From Limnanthes douglasii subsp. nivea (Eukaryota > Streptophyta > Magnoliopsida > Brassicales > Limnanthaceae), in the NCBI GenBank assembly GCA_036936605.1, contig JAUPFV010000001.1, forward strand, positions 246,944,925-247,008,924: DNA of 64,000 nucleotides. The letters are read 5' to 3'. The notes below the pieces were generated by a model. That model saw only the letters and a list, made by a program, of their open reading frames with translations. It was not told the DNA's origin and made no database searches. Positions 41,690 to 54,939 of this stretch are shown here, one piece after another. The translations under genes were made by a program, and so were the position numbers. Within the stretch, counting starts at the first letter, position 1. Each line of letters begins with the position of its first letter.

Positions 41690-43370
41690 TCAATGCATAC
41701 AACAAGTCTGATGTTAAGGCTCATACATAAACCTGATTGGATAACAATCTTTTTGAGCTACATATAAGGTATTCTTGATCTTGGTATATGGTATGTGAAG
41801 AATACTGTTGTAGAGAAAAATGTCGAGGTGAATTTAAACACCGAGGTAAAGATGCTCTGAAATTGTGAGCGTGATTGGGTCGGATGTGTTGACGACGTGA
41901 AATGTGCTTTAGACTATACTTTTACTATTCATTAATATGTGGTTGTATGGTGTTTAGACAAGTAAAAAACGAGAACACAATCATTTACTGAGACAGAATA
42001 TGTACCAGCTATATTAGCAATGTCAAGTGCAATATGACTAAAGCGCATCTAAAATGATGTTAGATAAAAACGAGAGCTCATCATGATCATGTGTGATAAT
42101 CAAATAAGAAAATGGCGGACATATTCACAAAAGCACATCCAAAGAACAAACTTCAGGTACCTCAGAAAGTTAATGAACATTATAGAAAATTATTAAAGGA
42201 GAGTATTGAAATTAATTATTAGACAAAAAATATAAGCTCTAGAAAAATTTAGAACGCCATATGAATGTCTAAGTTCATTGTATGCGTCTAAGTTCATTAT
42301 ATGAACATGAACAATCATGCATTATTGTGAAATATTATTGAGACTCATAAAAATTAATAGAATAGTGTGAAAGATACATGTAAATAACTATATAAGAAGT
42401 CCATATCTAAAATAAAAATATTGATTTGAAATAACCTTTGAAAAAAAAAACAAAATTACATAAATAATTTTATTTTTTCCAACTCATTTTTAATGTTTAC
42501 ATACTCGACCACTCTTACGCTTTAAATATAGATTCTAAACCCAAACCATCGTAATCCTCTTAACTTCTGACATTCGATTAAAGAAGTAATAAAAGAGTTG
42601 GTTCATTTTTTATGCGCTAACAAGGTCGTATCTAGAGATGGAAATTGTGATGCCGCATCATGCCGCGTTGTATTTAAAAGTTAAAACCGTTGCGCGGTAA
42701 CGTGAGAGATTTATGTCGTTAAAATTTCTTAATTTTACAAAATCATGTCATATTTAACATTTTATCATATTTGTTAATATGTTTTTTAAATATTAATTTG
42801 TATGTGTTAGTTTAGTTGAAATAAATTGAGACATGTATATTATAAACGAAATGTTTGAGATATTTATTTGATATTTTTTATAGTTTTGTTTAGATATTTT
42901 AAATAATATATTACATCTTTCAACTAATAGTTAATTAGATCAATCAACTATATGTCTAAAGTTATTAGAATCTTTAGAGGTTTAGATCTTTCAACTACTA
43001 TATATTTTAAATAGTTGTTTTTAAAAATCAAATGTATTATCAATTTTTAGGTTACAAATTTGTAACTTGAGTTTGAGTTACAAAACGCCTAAAGACTTTA
43101 AGACATAGGCTAAAGATATAAACCCCAAAACAATAATAGTTTCAATAATGATTCTAACTTGAACCCTAAGTTACAATTACATACATTTCTTATGACTTGA
43201 GGGCGATGAAGAGAGCCTTTTGAGCCACGATTCCAACCGATTAATCAAAACCATTTAAGACTTGCAATCTCATAATTCTATTGTATCAAGCCAATGATTG
43301 GATGAACTAAATATATCATGAAGGCATGATCATTTGTTGATTACTTTGAAGCCAAGTTACTGATCACTTG
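41690..43370 (+). repeat. Copia RNase H plus LTR composite, copy 1
   Basis: 41690-42203 is the C-terminal RNase H of a Ty1/copia element in broken frames: KTRTQSFTETEYVPAILAMS near 41970, then KMADIFTKAHPKNKLQ near 42110 and HYRKLLKESIEIN before an AAGGAGAG polypurine tract. An LTR-like unit (42204-42623, ending CTAACA) follows, then about 750 bp of noncoding sequence. All three parts recur in the same order in copy 2, so the copy extends beyond the LTR. Confidence 0.75.
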
Positions 43371-43529
43371 TTATTTATATTTTTTCACCCATCTTTTAAT
43401 GGTTCATTCAATTTTTTATTAGGTTTTAGGTTATTTCTTTTATAGTTAGTAGTATTATAACCCAGATGGTTACATTGTAGACAATATAATGAAATATATA
43501 CATATATAATATCTATATAGTAATCATCA

Positions 43530-43970
43530 TCCTTTCTAAATTCAATCCAAATTTTATTACTGATAGGCTTGGTTACATCTACATCTATCCAAACCTCATA
43601 ATAATTATTTCTTGCAAAAGTTTTGTTGGGAACTCAAATGTCTAAAGGGTTTCCTACGGTTTTAGAAATGTTTTTGATAATGTTTTTATTGTATGAGAAT
43701 ACTGAGAGTTTTGGAAAACTAACCCACACAAGGCTCATTTTGAGAATCTTTCTCCGTATTAAAATTAGGTTTCTATTTTATCAATCTGATGGAATGTTGG
43801 CAAAAAGACCATACATTCATTTTCCAAATAATTTTAAATCTTCTTGATTTGTTAATTCTATAGAAATATGCCATTTATCATATAGTGACAGACTAAAATC
43901 ACCTTTTAGATCTAGACTTTCAAGAACATTTTTGATAATTTTAAGTTCAAGTCAACCTAAGACAAATTTT
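43530..43970 (-). pseudogene. DUF4283-like fragment, minus strand
   Basis: Read on the minus strand across one stop-interrupted frame: LSLYDKWHISIELTNQEDL, LFGK, then MYGLFANIP, later WVSFPKLSVFSYNKNIIKN, ISKTVGNPLDI, FARNNYYEVWIDVDVTKPIS and IWIEF. The spacing fits the plant DUF4283 domain (PF14111), found in the nucleic-acid-binding ORF1 of LINE-type elements and in related genes. No zinc knuckle, endonuclease or RT of a LINE is visible nearby. Identification is by eye. Confidence 0.5.
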
Positions 43971-44994
43971 CCTACAAGAGTAAAAACAGAAGCGTTTAGT
44001 AAGAGTAACTTATCTTTAGCCTTGAAGCTGACTTATTTGTAGTCTTTTGTTTCTGAAACGGACACTTTCTCATGTTGGATGTCTAACTTGGTGATATGTG
44101 TTTCTGCCGTCCTCACTGCATCATTAGAAGATATCTTGCTGATATTCCATTCATGGACTCCCGATGAAGTCTTGTCGAGGGATGTAACATTAAATTCCAT
44201 ACTCATTTGTAGGAAAGTTCTTGCCTTGAACTTCCTTCTGAGCTATAATCTTGGGTAAAATGTTTTCCTTTTGATTTTTCTGTCTTCTTCTCATAGTTTT
44301 GATGTGATTTTATTTTTCTCTATGATTATTTATCTTTCATTTCATCATTCAATTATGTATTTGATTGATATCTACAACATAACGAATAACAAATTCTTCT
44401 TTATTATTTCTATGATAAAAAATCTTAAAGCTTTCCTCCGAGTTTGGTAAAATTTCTTCTATTAAACCCTTATTTGGTTGTTCGATCTACAATTACAACC
44501 GTATGATGTCACAACGTTAATTACAATACATTCTTCTATTTATAGCTTTAAGGAAAACCTTGATTCTTCATCAGACGCTCGAAATTAAATCTTATTAATC
44601 AAAGATTGAAATAATTCATACTTTATTAATATGATAATCCAAATTAACATAGGAGACCTAGTGAATAAAATAATCCGCTTTATCCTAACGGAGTTACGAT
44701 CCAGTGTGCTTCAAATCAGAGTAATGTTGTAGATCAATTTTTTTCGGTTAGTCTGATTCGGTTAGCCTACTTCGACCACTTGCTTCAACAAGTCCTACTT
44801 TGACTCAACATGTATTTATTTCAACCCAACAGTAACCAGTCGTCTACAGCTTGTATCAGCCCTTAGATGTCTCTACAACTAATTCATGGCTCAAACACCA
44901 AATATTTTCAGTACTTCTTGTCTATACATATAATGATATACCCAAAACCGATGTAGTCCTTTGACAATAACTCTATTTATGAGTTACTTTTAGC
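43971..44994. other. No recognisable gene
   Basis: AT-rich sequence between the DUF4283-like fragment and the second copia composite; upstream parts of the DUF4283-containing element may lie here but are not readable. Confidence 0.4.
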
Positions 44995-46880
44995 CTACGC
45001 CTAACATCAAGCAAGAAAGTTGATGTGTCTCTATATAGAAGCTTGGTAGGAAGCTTACTGTACTTAACAAGTACCAGACCCGACATGGTGTATACACCAA
45101 GTCTGGTGTTAAGGTTCATACATAAGCCTGGTCATATTCATCTCGGAGCTGTAAAAAGATTATAAGGTACATATAAGGTACTACTGATCTTGGTATATAA
45201 TATGTGAAGAATACCATGGCAGATAAAAATATCGAGGTGAAGCTTAACACTAAGGTAAAGCTGCTCCGATATTATGAGCGTGATTGGGTCAAATGTATTG
45301 ACGATATGAAACGTGCTTAGACTACACTCTTAATATTATTTAAATATTATTGAATGGTCTTTAAAAAAACAAGAAATGACAACAAAATCATCTACCGATG
45401 CAGAATATGTATCAATTATATTAGCAATGTCATGTGCAATATGCGGAAAGCGCATCTTAAATGATGTTGGAAAAAAAAACTCGTCATGATCATGTGTGAT
45501 AATAAAAAAATCACTTAATCAAATAAATTATGAAGAAATGAAACAGTTAAGATCAAGTATTACAATACAAATAAGAAAATAGCGGGCATCTTAAAAACAA
45601 CACTTTCAAAGAACAAACATCGGTAGCTCAGAAAGTCAATGAAAATTATATTAAAGAAAAGTGCTGAAATTAATTCTTTGAAGATGAAGTGTTAAAATGT
45701 AAACTCTAGAAAATTATATAAAGACGTGTGAATGTCTAGGTTCACTGTATGCGTCTAAGTTCGTTATATGGAGATAAAGAGTCTCATAGAAATTAATAAA
45801 AGAGTTTGAAATATACATGTAAATAACTATATAAGAAGTCTATACCTAAAATAAAAATATTGATTTGAAATAACCTTTGAATAAAAATAAATACCAAGTT
45901 ATACAAATAATTTTGTTTTTCCAACTCATTTTTAATATTTACATCCGCTACCACTCTTACGCTTTAAATATAAAACTAAACAGAAATAAAACTAAGCTGA
46001 AATCATCGTAATCCTCTTAAATTTTGACTTCCGATTAAGGAAGTACTAAGAAACTTGGTTCATTTTCTTATTCACCAACAAATGTCATATTTAGTGATAA
46101 AAAATTTAGTGATCAAAATTGTGACGGCACGTTGTATTTAAAAATTCAAGCCGTTGTGATGTAACATGACAGATTCAAGCTCTTACGGTGTCAAGTCGCT
46201 ACAAGTTCTTACCATTATAAAATCACGTCATATTTAACAGTTTATTATGTTTGTTAATATGTTTTTTAAATATTAATTTATGTGTGTTAATTTAGTCGAA
46301 TGAAATAAATTAAGATATGTATATGAGAAACGAAATGTTTGAAATATTTATTTGATATTTTTGTAGTTTTGTTTAGATATTTTAAATAACATATTAGATC
46401 TTTAACTAATAGTTAACTGAATCTTTAAACTATACATTAAAGTTATTAGAATCTTTAGATGTTAGATTTTTCAACTATTAGATATTTAAATAGTTTTTTA
46501 ACAAACCAAATATATTATTAATTTGTAAGTTACAAATTTGTAAGTTGAGTTTGAGATACAAGAGGCTTAAAGACCGTAGAACATGGGATAAAATTAGAAT
46601 CACAAAATAATAATAGTATCAATAATGATACTAACTTGAATCATAAGTTAAAATTAATGCATAATTTTTTTTAAACTTGAGGGCAATGAAGAGAGCCTAT
46701 TCTTGATCTTGGCTTGAGACTTTTGAGCCATGATTCCAACTCATTAACTAGAACCATTTAAGTTTTTAAGTTTTTTAATTTGAGAATTCTACTGCATCAA
46801 ACCATAGATTATATGGACTAAATTTATCATGAAGGTAGGATCATTTGTTTATTTCTTTAAAGATTAAAACTGGTCACTTG
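44995..46880 (+). repeat. Copia RNase H plus LTR composite, copy 2
   Basis: The longest copy. It begins with KKVDVSLYRSLVGSLLYLTS near 45010, TRPDMVYTPSLVLRFIHKP, then KKQEMTTKSSTDAEYVS near 45370 and ILAMSCAICGKRILNDVG: the RNase H domain of a copia element with stops. The LTR-like unit at 45662-46080 starts TGCTGAAATTAATT and ends CACCAACA, which are canonical TG and CA. About 800 bp of noncoding sequence after it matches copy 1. No target duplication found. Confidence 0.75.
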
Positions 46881-47172
46881 ATGCATGTAGCCATGTTTTA
46901 TAATAAAGGTTTCTTAAAAGAATGGAAAAAACATGGTATGCAAACTTAATAACAGTTTGTATGGTCTAAACAAAACCCTGAGACGGTGATACAAGAAATT
47001 TACATTTTTATGCATAAAGAGAGTTTCCAGAAGTGGAATGATGACAAATGTTGCTAATTCAAAAGGTGTAAGTTTAGTTATATCATTTTGCTACTCTATG
47101 TTGATGATATGTTAGTAGCAAGTTTAGATATAGATGATACTAGAAGATTGAAGTATAAATTCGGTATTTTAG
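46881..47172 (+). pseudogene. Ty1/copia RT C-terminal fragment
   Basis: LNNSLYGLNKTLRR at about 46950, YKKFTFLCIK, then in another frame LLLYVDDMLVASLDIDDTRR at about 47090-47150. YVDD, the copia RT catalytic motif, is intact. The match ends where the LTR-end and primer-binding sequence of the next element begins, so that element inserted here. Confidence 0.75.
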
Positions 47173-48240
47173 TATTTTCCCAACAACTGGTATCATAACT
47201 ACAAGTTTGGTAGGGATCCAAATGAGGTCAGATTTGAGTAGGAGCAACGATTACAGACGAAATAAAGGTAAGACTAAAAATGTTCGATGGTCTAGTTTTT
47301 CGGTTTTGGAATATGCTGATGAATATTATATGTTGCAGAGGCTTGGCCACATGAGTGAGAGAGGTATGAAAACTATGTACTCGAAGGGGAAGCTTCCAGG
47401 TCTTAAGTCAATCGATATAGGTATGTGCAAATATTGCATACTTGGAAAACAAAAAACGGTCAGTTTTTAGATGAGTGGCAGATGCCCAAAGAAAGAAAGA
47501 CTTTTATTGTCAAGCGTATGAACAAAATATTGAAAGAAATAACCAATAACATTTATATACAATCAAGTTTACCAAAGTAGTTATGAGTAAAAGCAGTCAA
47601 CACATCGGCTTACCTGGTTAACAAAGGCCTACCGGTTCTTTTAGAACATAGAATACTCGATGAGGTATGAAGTAGTATGGAGATAACATTATAATAACTA
47701 AGATTTTTTGGTTGTATGTTATATGTTAAGTATTGTGCTATGGATGTTAGTACATGTGAGATTGTTTGGTTACGATGACCTCTTGCAGATATGGGTGTTA
47801 ATGTTACTAAACTTACTTCTTTACATTGTGATAACAAAAGCTTCATGCTAATAGCAAAGAATTCAGTTTTTCATGAGAGGACGAATCACATTGAAATAGG
47901 TTTTCACTTCACTCAACATCATCTTCAGATTGACACTATCTCGCTTCCATATGTTCCATCAACTTTGTAGGTTGCTGATTATTTTCACAAAGGCTTAGTC
48001 AATAACGCAGTTTCGTTTTATTTGTGACAAACTCTCAATGCTTATTACTATTTCATTGTGAGTTTGAGAGAGGGTGTTAGAGATATAAGCTTATGTTCTA
48101 TGTAATACGTACGCTTTCTAAATAATATACCCTAGCCGTTTCTTAGAGGCTACTTCTTTCTTTTCTCTCTTTGTTGTTTAACATAATCAACTATATAATA
48201 TAGTCATTTATACAATGTTTTTAATATATGAATGTCACGT
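47173..48240 (+). mobile_element. Internally deleted copia element
   Basis: An LTR end TTTTCCCAACA followed by AC and TGGTATCATAAC (47188-47199) resembles a tRNA-iMet primer-binding site. Next come a GAG-pre-integrase domain (47300-47470: MLQRLGHMSERGMKTM, CKYCILGKQKTVSF), an integrase scrap (about 47590-47690), the RNase H end (47700-48010: LHCDNKSFMLIAKNSVFHE), a GAGAGGG polypurine tract and TGTTAGAGATATAAG at 48075, the start of a 3' LTR. Most of gag, protease, integrase and RT are gone. Confidence 0.65.
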
Positions 48241-48519
48241 AGCCATAAAAACTTGGACGTTCATCCATAAAATTTAATCCAATTATTAGTATAAATAAAG
48301 ATTTGATTTCATTTGTAAATGATCTGGACTTTTAGCTTAATAGTGGAATAATATATTTGAGAATTGTTCTTATTTCTTGATTTTTTAGCGCAATTCCATT
48401 GAAAGTGCTTTACGTAGGCTTTTACTCATCAAAATCGATGGTTGAAGTCAAGATAAGATTCCCTCTATTCTAGTGTTGAAAGGATTCACGCATATCTTAA
48501 ATATTTATTTAGGTCCTAG
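48241..48519. other. No recognisable feature
   Basis: AT-rich sequence between the copia 3' LTR remnant and copy B of the long repeat. Confidence 0.45.
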
Positions 48520-51500
48520 AATGTCATTTAAACCTTTTTTATCATTTCAAGATGTAAAAAACATATGACTTATGTCTGAAATTGTTAGTCACTCGTCAAT
48601 GATTTCACCTCTTTTAATGATTTTGGTGGCGTCATGATTAACAATGCTTTTAATTATGTATGATAAACTTTATAACTCCTTTTATCATTGCTTCAAACTT
48701 ATCTAGAAATAATTATCTTTTTGTATCATATTAGTCTTATCCTCTTATAAGTATCTAGCTCATGATATATAATTGACTTGTTAACGCATGTAAAATCGGT
48801 TATACTCCAACAAAAAAGCATCAACGTTTTGTTTCAAATAATTTACCAATTAATTTAATTTTTTTTGACTTAATTGATTTCCTACCATCACAATTTCGCC
48901 ATCACCAATTTATATATTAATTTTTTCATTTAAAGGCTTAGTTAGCTGCATGCTTCTTGTGGATCGTTAATTTCTTCAGCACTTTCCATTAAAGTATTTT
49001 TACAGTATATTATAATTTCATGCTTTAATAGATTATATAATTTTTTACAATAACTAAAAATCTCTTTCCACTCACTGACTTCCTATAATAATCTAACTTG
49101 ATCTTTTATGAAATATTTCACACATTGATGATAAGAAGAAGTGACTACTTTCGTCCTATTAAACTAAGGATAATCCAAAATAGCATTATAAAAATTAGAT
49201 GCATCCAAAAACATAAATAACATGTTAACCATTTTCGTTGTTGCACCGTGTCCCACAACCACTGGTAATCCCACCTCATCTATAAAATCGTTCGATCGCC
49301 CAGAAAAGTTGACCAAATTTATTTATGTTTTTTATATAGAGCTGCTTAAATAATCCTAATACACTCTTATATACAAAATATTAATTGAGCTGCATGCGTG
49401 AAAAATAACTCATCTAATAATTGCTCTAGCCATTTCAACTCTGACCACTCAAATATCATTACGAGGAATGACTAATCCTTGCAGATCATCATTAGTAAAT
49501 TTAATGATGGAGTATGGTATCTATTAATGTAAAATTGTGATTTATCTATAAGTGGAATTTCAAAATCTTTCTTATATCGTTTCCTTGATGACCGAGACGC
49601 TCTTGCGAAACTATCTCCTCGAGAAACAGTCCAAATCACTTAAGTGTCATTTTTTTTCATCTTGGAATATTATTTTTATCAATATCTTATATTTTTTCCC
49701 CTTTAATATATTTATGAACTCAATAAATTCACCACTATAAATCAAACTTTGAATCTTATATTACAAATGAAAACAACTTATTGTTGCTTGCTCGTAATCA
49801 CATTGATAAGCACAATAATACTTCAAAGATCTTTCATTTTTTAGAGCAAACATAACTCGCAAAGATAAATAATTCACCTCATCTCTTGTTGTACAAGGAG
49901 TAATAATTATGTTTGGATTGTCATAACAAAAAAACCTTATTGATTTTGCATCTTGATGGCCTCCCTTGATCTTTGCTCGTCATTAGAGTTTCTATCACGC
50001 GGTCTTACTATATATTCTAACATATTAATTAGTAAAACTCAATATATTCATAACAAATCTCTCATATTATCCATTGGAAACGTAATAAACTCTTCAAATA
50101 ATTTGCTACCTATCGAGAGGGCTAATTTAAAAGCCCTAATCTCCGCACCTTCTATACATTCATTCAAGCTATTCATTTTACATACAAGCATTTGTGCATA
50201 GTTTCTCAAGTGTCACCTTGCTTTTGGTACAGTGTCATAATATAATATTTATCTTTATTTATTGTCCTGTTTTACTATTGAAAAAAGTCCACAATTCTCC
50301 AAGACTATAAATTGATCGATAATAAGGATTCTTAAACCAAACCAATTATAATCTCTATAATTCATTGAAAAGCTTATATAAGGAAGAGTGACATCGAGAT
50401 AAAATCCAAATATCATAGTTTTTCATTGTTCGAAATGGTGTTTGGGATCTTTATTCCCACCATACGTTTTTATTCGATAAGGATCAAAATTTTATGAAAC
50501 TTTAACACATAGTAGCTTGTACTAATGAATAAAAGGCTAACCTTATTCTTTTAAGAAGCCCCTAATATACAACAATTAGTCCATATTTTTCCTTCATAAT
50601 CACTCCATTACTAGATAATTCATCATAATCAATATATTTATATCCATTATATTAGGTAACATGTATTCAAACAGTTATTTCATATTGATTTTCATTTTCT
50701 TATAAACTTATATTATCCGTAATGGAAACGTCGTAGAGAACTGTTATAGCATAACACGTCATTCTTCATCTCCTTGAGTTTTCAAAACATTAGATTCATG
50801 CTCCTCATGCCTCAATTCACTGATTGGTAATTTTAAAGCATTACAAACACAAAAAGTTGGAATATCATCTTTAATTATAGTATCCATCTCTTTGACATGT
50901 CTACAATTATAGCACATCTTGTGGAGTCAAAGATAATTTTCTTTACTCATTATTTGCAACAACAATATGCATTATTCTTACTTCTTTAACTTCACTCTTT
51001 AACTTCACTGGTATCCACATCAACATTAGATGGACCATCAACATTTATAATTGTCCCACACAGACAAATTGGAGAGTTCACCCTTGGAATGCCTCGTATT
51101 CTACCACTTACACAAACATATGAATCAACACGGAACACCATGAACTACTTAATTTTCAATGATTTTTGAAATAATATTAGAAACACTTGAAATACTTGGT
51201 GAATAATTTCTTTCAAATCTGGATCGAGTCATTGACCGAAAAATTGCAAGTGTATGGTTTTGTTGTACTTGAATATTTTTGAAACATTTCTTTATTAGGA
51301 AAAATGATATCAATTTTATTTTTTTATAGTTGTCAATTATATATATTATAAATATCATTCATTTTCTCAATGTTTTTAGTAATTGACTCCCAAGCCAATT
51401 GGCTTAAGTAGTTATATGATAAGACACCCCAAATTATAAAATTAGAAAAAAAATAATAAATATAATATTTTCTTATTCTTTTCATTTCAATATAAAAACA

Positions 51501-52640
51501 CGTGACTTGGGCAATATCTTATTAAGCTTTCTAATTAATCTATTTGACGATCTTTAAATCAATGCCATCCCTCCGAGTTCGTTAGGATAATTAGGCGATA
51601 AAAGACCCTAATGAGTTACTAACTAAGTCTAATTAGGTTATAAAAATGAGACAAACTACATTTAAGAATTACATAAATTTCTTCTCTTTGTATGTGAATC
51701 TCGACCAGTTAGAGAGACTAGATTATTAACTAAAAACTTTATGCAATCTCTTTATTTAATAATATAGAGAAACTTATATTTTGTTCTTATAAGACATAAA
51801 ACATATTTAAAAGTAAATTTTCAATATAATTCACTATAATAACTTCGACATAAAAAAAATATAAATCCATAATCAAATAAAAATCCAAAAACATAATTAT
51901 TAATTTTTTATGCTTAACAATAAGTTCATTAGTTTAAATTAATTATTAAGCTATCAAAATATATAAAAATAATATTAGTCGATAAAAAATAATATTTTGT
52001 GATATCACTATCCCATAGTTAAATTCCAAAAAATTTCTCAATATTAAGAACATAAAAAATAAGATTAAAGAATAATGGCATGTGATAGATATATTTTGGA
52101 TCAAAATAGCAAGATTTGAGTCAAATTGCAAAAGTTAGTTGATTCCCCATAAAACAAGTAAAAAAATATATCAAGTGATAGAAACTCTATAAAATTTAAA
52201 AAGTAAATCACCAACATGTTGATAAAATTAAAAATAAATAACACATAATAATAATAATAATAATTTCGTTTAATGGACATTATTATTGAAAAAATGAATA
52301 ATGTAAGGTGTTTTGTTTCGAAATAAATAGTAAAAGTGAACATTGGAGATGAACAATATTTTTTTAAAAAAGTGAATAATACTTTCTAGAGTGAATAATA
52401 CCATTAAAAGTAAGTAGTGACAGTTAAGAGTGTTTTCCCATAAAGCACTATTTATCGATTTAAAAAAAACTAAAAAAAGTGAATAAATTAAATTAAATTA
52501 AACGTAAAAACTTATATTGGGTTACCTTCCAAAATTAGCATTGTGTTTTCAGTCTATAACTCGATTGTTTTTCACAAAATTGGATCTTAATGATGGATTG
52601 AGATATGATCTTTGTTAACATTCCCGTTATAGTGTGGTTT
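48520..52640. repeat. Long repeat family, copy B
   Basis: Collinear with copy A (34835-37665), starting ACATATGACTTATGTCTGAA (48559) and ending around GATCTTTGTTAACATTCCCG (52609). It contains about 780 bp (49500-50275) and about 530 bp (50825-51350) absent from copy A, and lacks copy A's 570-bp block. The protease relic is at about 49130-49320 (minus). It lies directly downstream, in element direction, of the Athila integrase at 52640-53360, so it may include Athila 3' sequence. Confidence 0.7.
49953..50201 (-). pseudogene. Possible RNase H-like scrap within copy B
   Basis: The minus strand at about 50050-50160 reads NECIEGAEIRAFKLALSIG, then KLFEEFITFPMDNMRDLL. The AEIRAFKLAL stretch recalls an RNase H-type helix (RVT_3-like), but it is short and has no acidic catalytic set. 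It lies in the block present only in copy B. Confidence 0.25.
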
Positions 52641-53360
52641 GAGCTGATGATGATAACCCAATATGATTTCAAACACTACATGGAGATAATAAGATTTTTC
52701 GTAGACCACTCTACAAAGACTAATATTTTCAATAACTACTCACTATTTTGTCCAATATCACTTTCAATTCAAAATTTAAGACCTCCACTTGTCCATTGGT
52801 TTATGGATGATATGGTGTCGATACTTTATGGATAACTTTATATGTTTCTATCAAAATATTTAGTTGATGATTGCAAAATTTGATCTTTTATCACTAATAG
52901 TTTCTCTCAGGGTATTGAATCATGAAAATATATTCTTATTTAAAAACATTATTACCATCCCCGCACTATTAGCAGGTAAGAAAACTTCCCCAACCCATTC
53001 AAAGTTACAATCAACTACAACTAGGATATACTTGTTATTGAAATATTACGAAAGATCTCACAAAATTGATTCTCCATACATCGAACAACTCTACCCCTAT
53101 AGTATTTTTCAATGATATTTCGTTTATTCCATATATGTTACCCATCCTTTAAAAGTATCTTTGTATAAAGTAAGACAAAAGAAACAATATAATAAAACTT
53201 TGTTGTTTTTTTATTATGAAAAAATGATCCCCAATCTCTAAAGAGTGACATAGATGTAGTATCTCACATGCATTTTACTTTGGTACATACTGTCTAATAA
53301 TTTGGTCGCCACATTTCTTGTAGAAGTAAGGATCATCCCACTAGTATTTCTTAAGATCAC
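52640..53360 (-). pseudogene. Integrase, Athila-type, minus strand
   Basis: KKYWWDDPYFYKKCGDQIIR, then QYVP, lies at about 53270-53350 and corresponds to the Athila zinc-finger region (WDDPYLY, DQIIRRCVP). Near 52780-52800 the minus strand reads PYHP, a stop, and TNGQVEV, the segment with the catalytic Glu. The stretch between is only partly alignable. Confidence 0.65.
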
Positions 53361-54560
53361 AAAATATATTTTTTGCTAGATAGTTCATGTTTGGGTGGAT
53401 CTGGTAGCATAATATATAATAAGAACTACTATATTTTTTCGCTATCCAAAGACAACCTTAATCTTATAATTATTAGCATCATGCATCAATTCAAATGGTA
53501 AGGTCCAAATAGGAGATGAAATAATTAATAAATTGATCAACTTAGATTTTATCAAATTAATTGCATCTAAGCGCAACGAAAATAAATAAATATTTACCAT
53601 ATTTCAGCAATAATTCATAGAGAGGTGTTGGCATTTTAAAAAAATCATTAATGAATTGTGTATAAGAACTCGCATGGCTGATAAAACTATGGATTCCCTT
53701 TACCAAAACATGTGGTGGTAATTTTTTAATAACTTAAACTTTAGTTTTATTTACCTTTATCCTTTTTTTTCTTCTGAAATGTGATGTCCCAATACACTCC
53801 CATCATCTACCATAAAATGAAAATTCTTCCGATTGAGAACAAGACCAATATCTACAGATCGTTGTAACACAAGAGATAAATTAGCCAAAAAATTATTAGA
53901 AGAAACACAAATAACAGAAAATTATCCATGAAAAATTTCATGGATTTTTCAACCATGTGTGAAAGAGTAGACATTATACATCACTAAAAAGTCACGGAGC
54001 ATTTTACAAACCGAATGACATCCTCATGTAGGAAAAAATACCATGTGCACAAGTAATTATAATATTATTTTGAACCTCTGATCGGATAGACATCTTGTTG
54101 TAGCCAGAGTAACCATAATAACAATAGAATGCATGACTAACTAATCGGTCCAACATTTGATTAATGTATCATAATCAAATATAATATTTACGTGTTGTAT
54201 CATTCCAACGTATATAATTAATACATAGTTTACACCTAATCATTGTTCTAGTTAGTATCAACTAATATTTATCATTCTCGATAGTTTTCATCCCTCTTTT
54301 ATTTGGTACTACATGTATCAGACTTACCCATGTATTGCTTGAAATAAGATATATGATTATTGCATCTTATAGTTTCGACACCTCTTTTAACATTATCTCT
54401 TGTTACTGCTAGATTTAATTTCCTTTCAGGTTGAACAATCGGCTTTTAAACTTCCTCTATTAGTATTTTGTGCTGACATAGAGAAGGATTGATTCCCTTT
54501 ATGTACACAATCGTCTATCCAACAATTTCCTTGTATTCCCTCAACATCCTTAAAAAACTT
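53361..54560 (-). pseudogene. Reverse transcriptase and RNase H remnant, Athila-type, minus strand
   Basis: RT shows MRMSFGL and NAP at about 54000-54040, HMVEKSMKFFMDNFLLFV at about 53920-53975, where the family has MEVFMDDF (catalytic DD reads DN), and LANLSLVLQRSVDIGLVLNR with NFHFMVDDGSVLGHHIS at about 53790-53900. After the connection, HSFISHASSYTQFINDFF-like residues lie near 53660. RNase H further down is hardly readable. Confidence 0.65.
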
Positions 54561-54939
54561 TATGTATCTGCATCACTCAACGAGCAATTAATAATCACAG
54601 TAAATTCATCAGGTTCCTCTTGAAAACAAAATGAAAGTGTGAAGGTAAATATTTTAATTCCAATTTAGATGCTTCAAATTTTGGTGATTTCAATTCCAAT
54701 TTTTGAACATTTAAAGATTGAACCGGTAGATTATATAAACCCATATCACATTATCTTACCTCTTCAATTTTAATTTTATGTTTATCAAGTCTAGCATGAA
54801 ATATAGAATTTTTGAAAGTAAATTGAGGAAAAATTTCATACATGCACTTATCAACCAATTCATCTACAACATGAATTATATAAGCCTTATCATTCTTAAG
54901 TAATTTCAAAGAATCTAATATTTAAAATTTAACTATCTC

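Noticed and set aside
43623..43847. Plus-strand 74-codon frame
   Set aside because: The opposite strand gives the DUF4283-like pattern; the plus-strand frame is its shadow.
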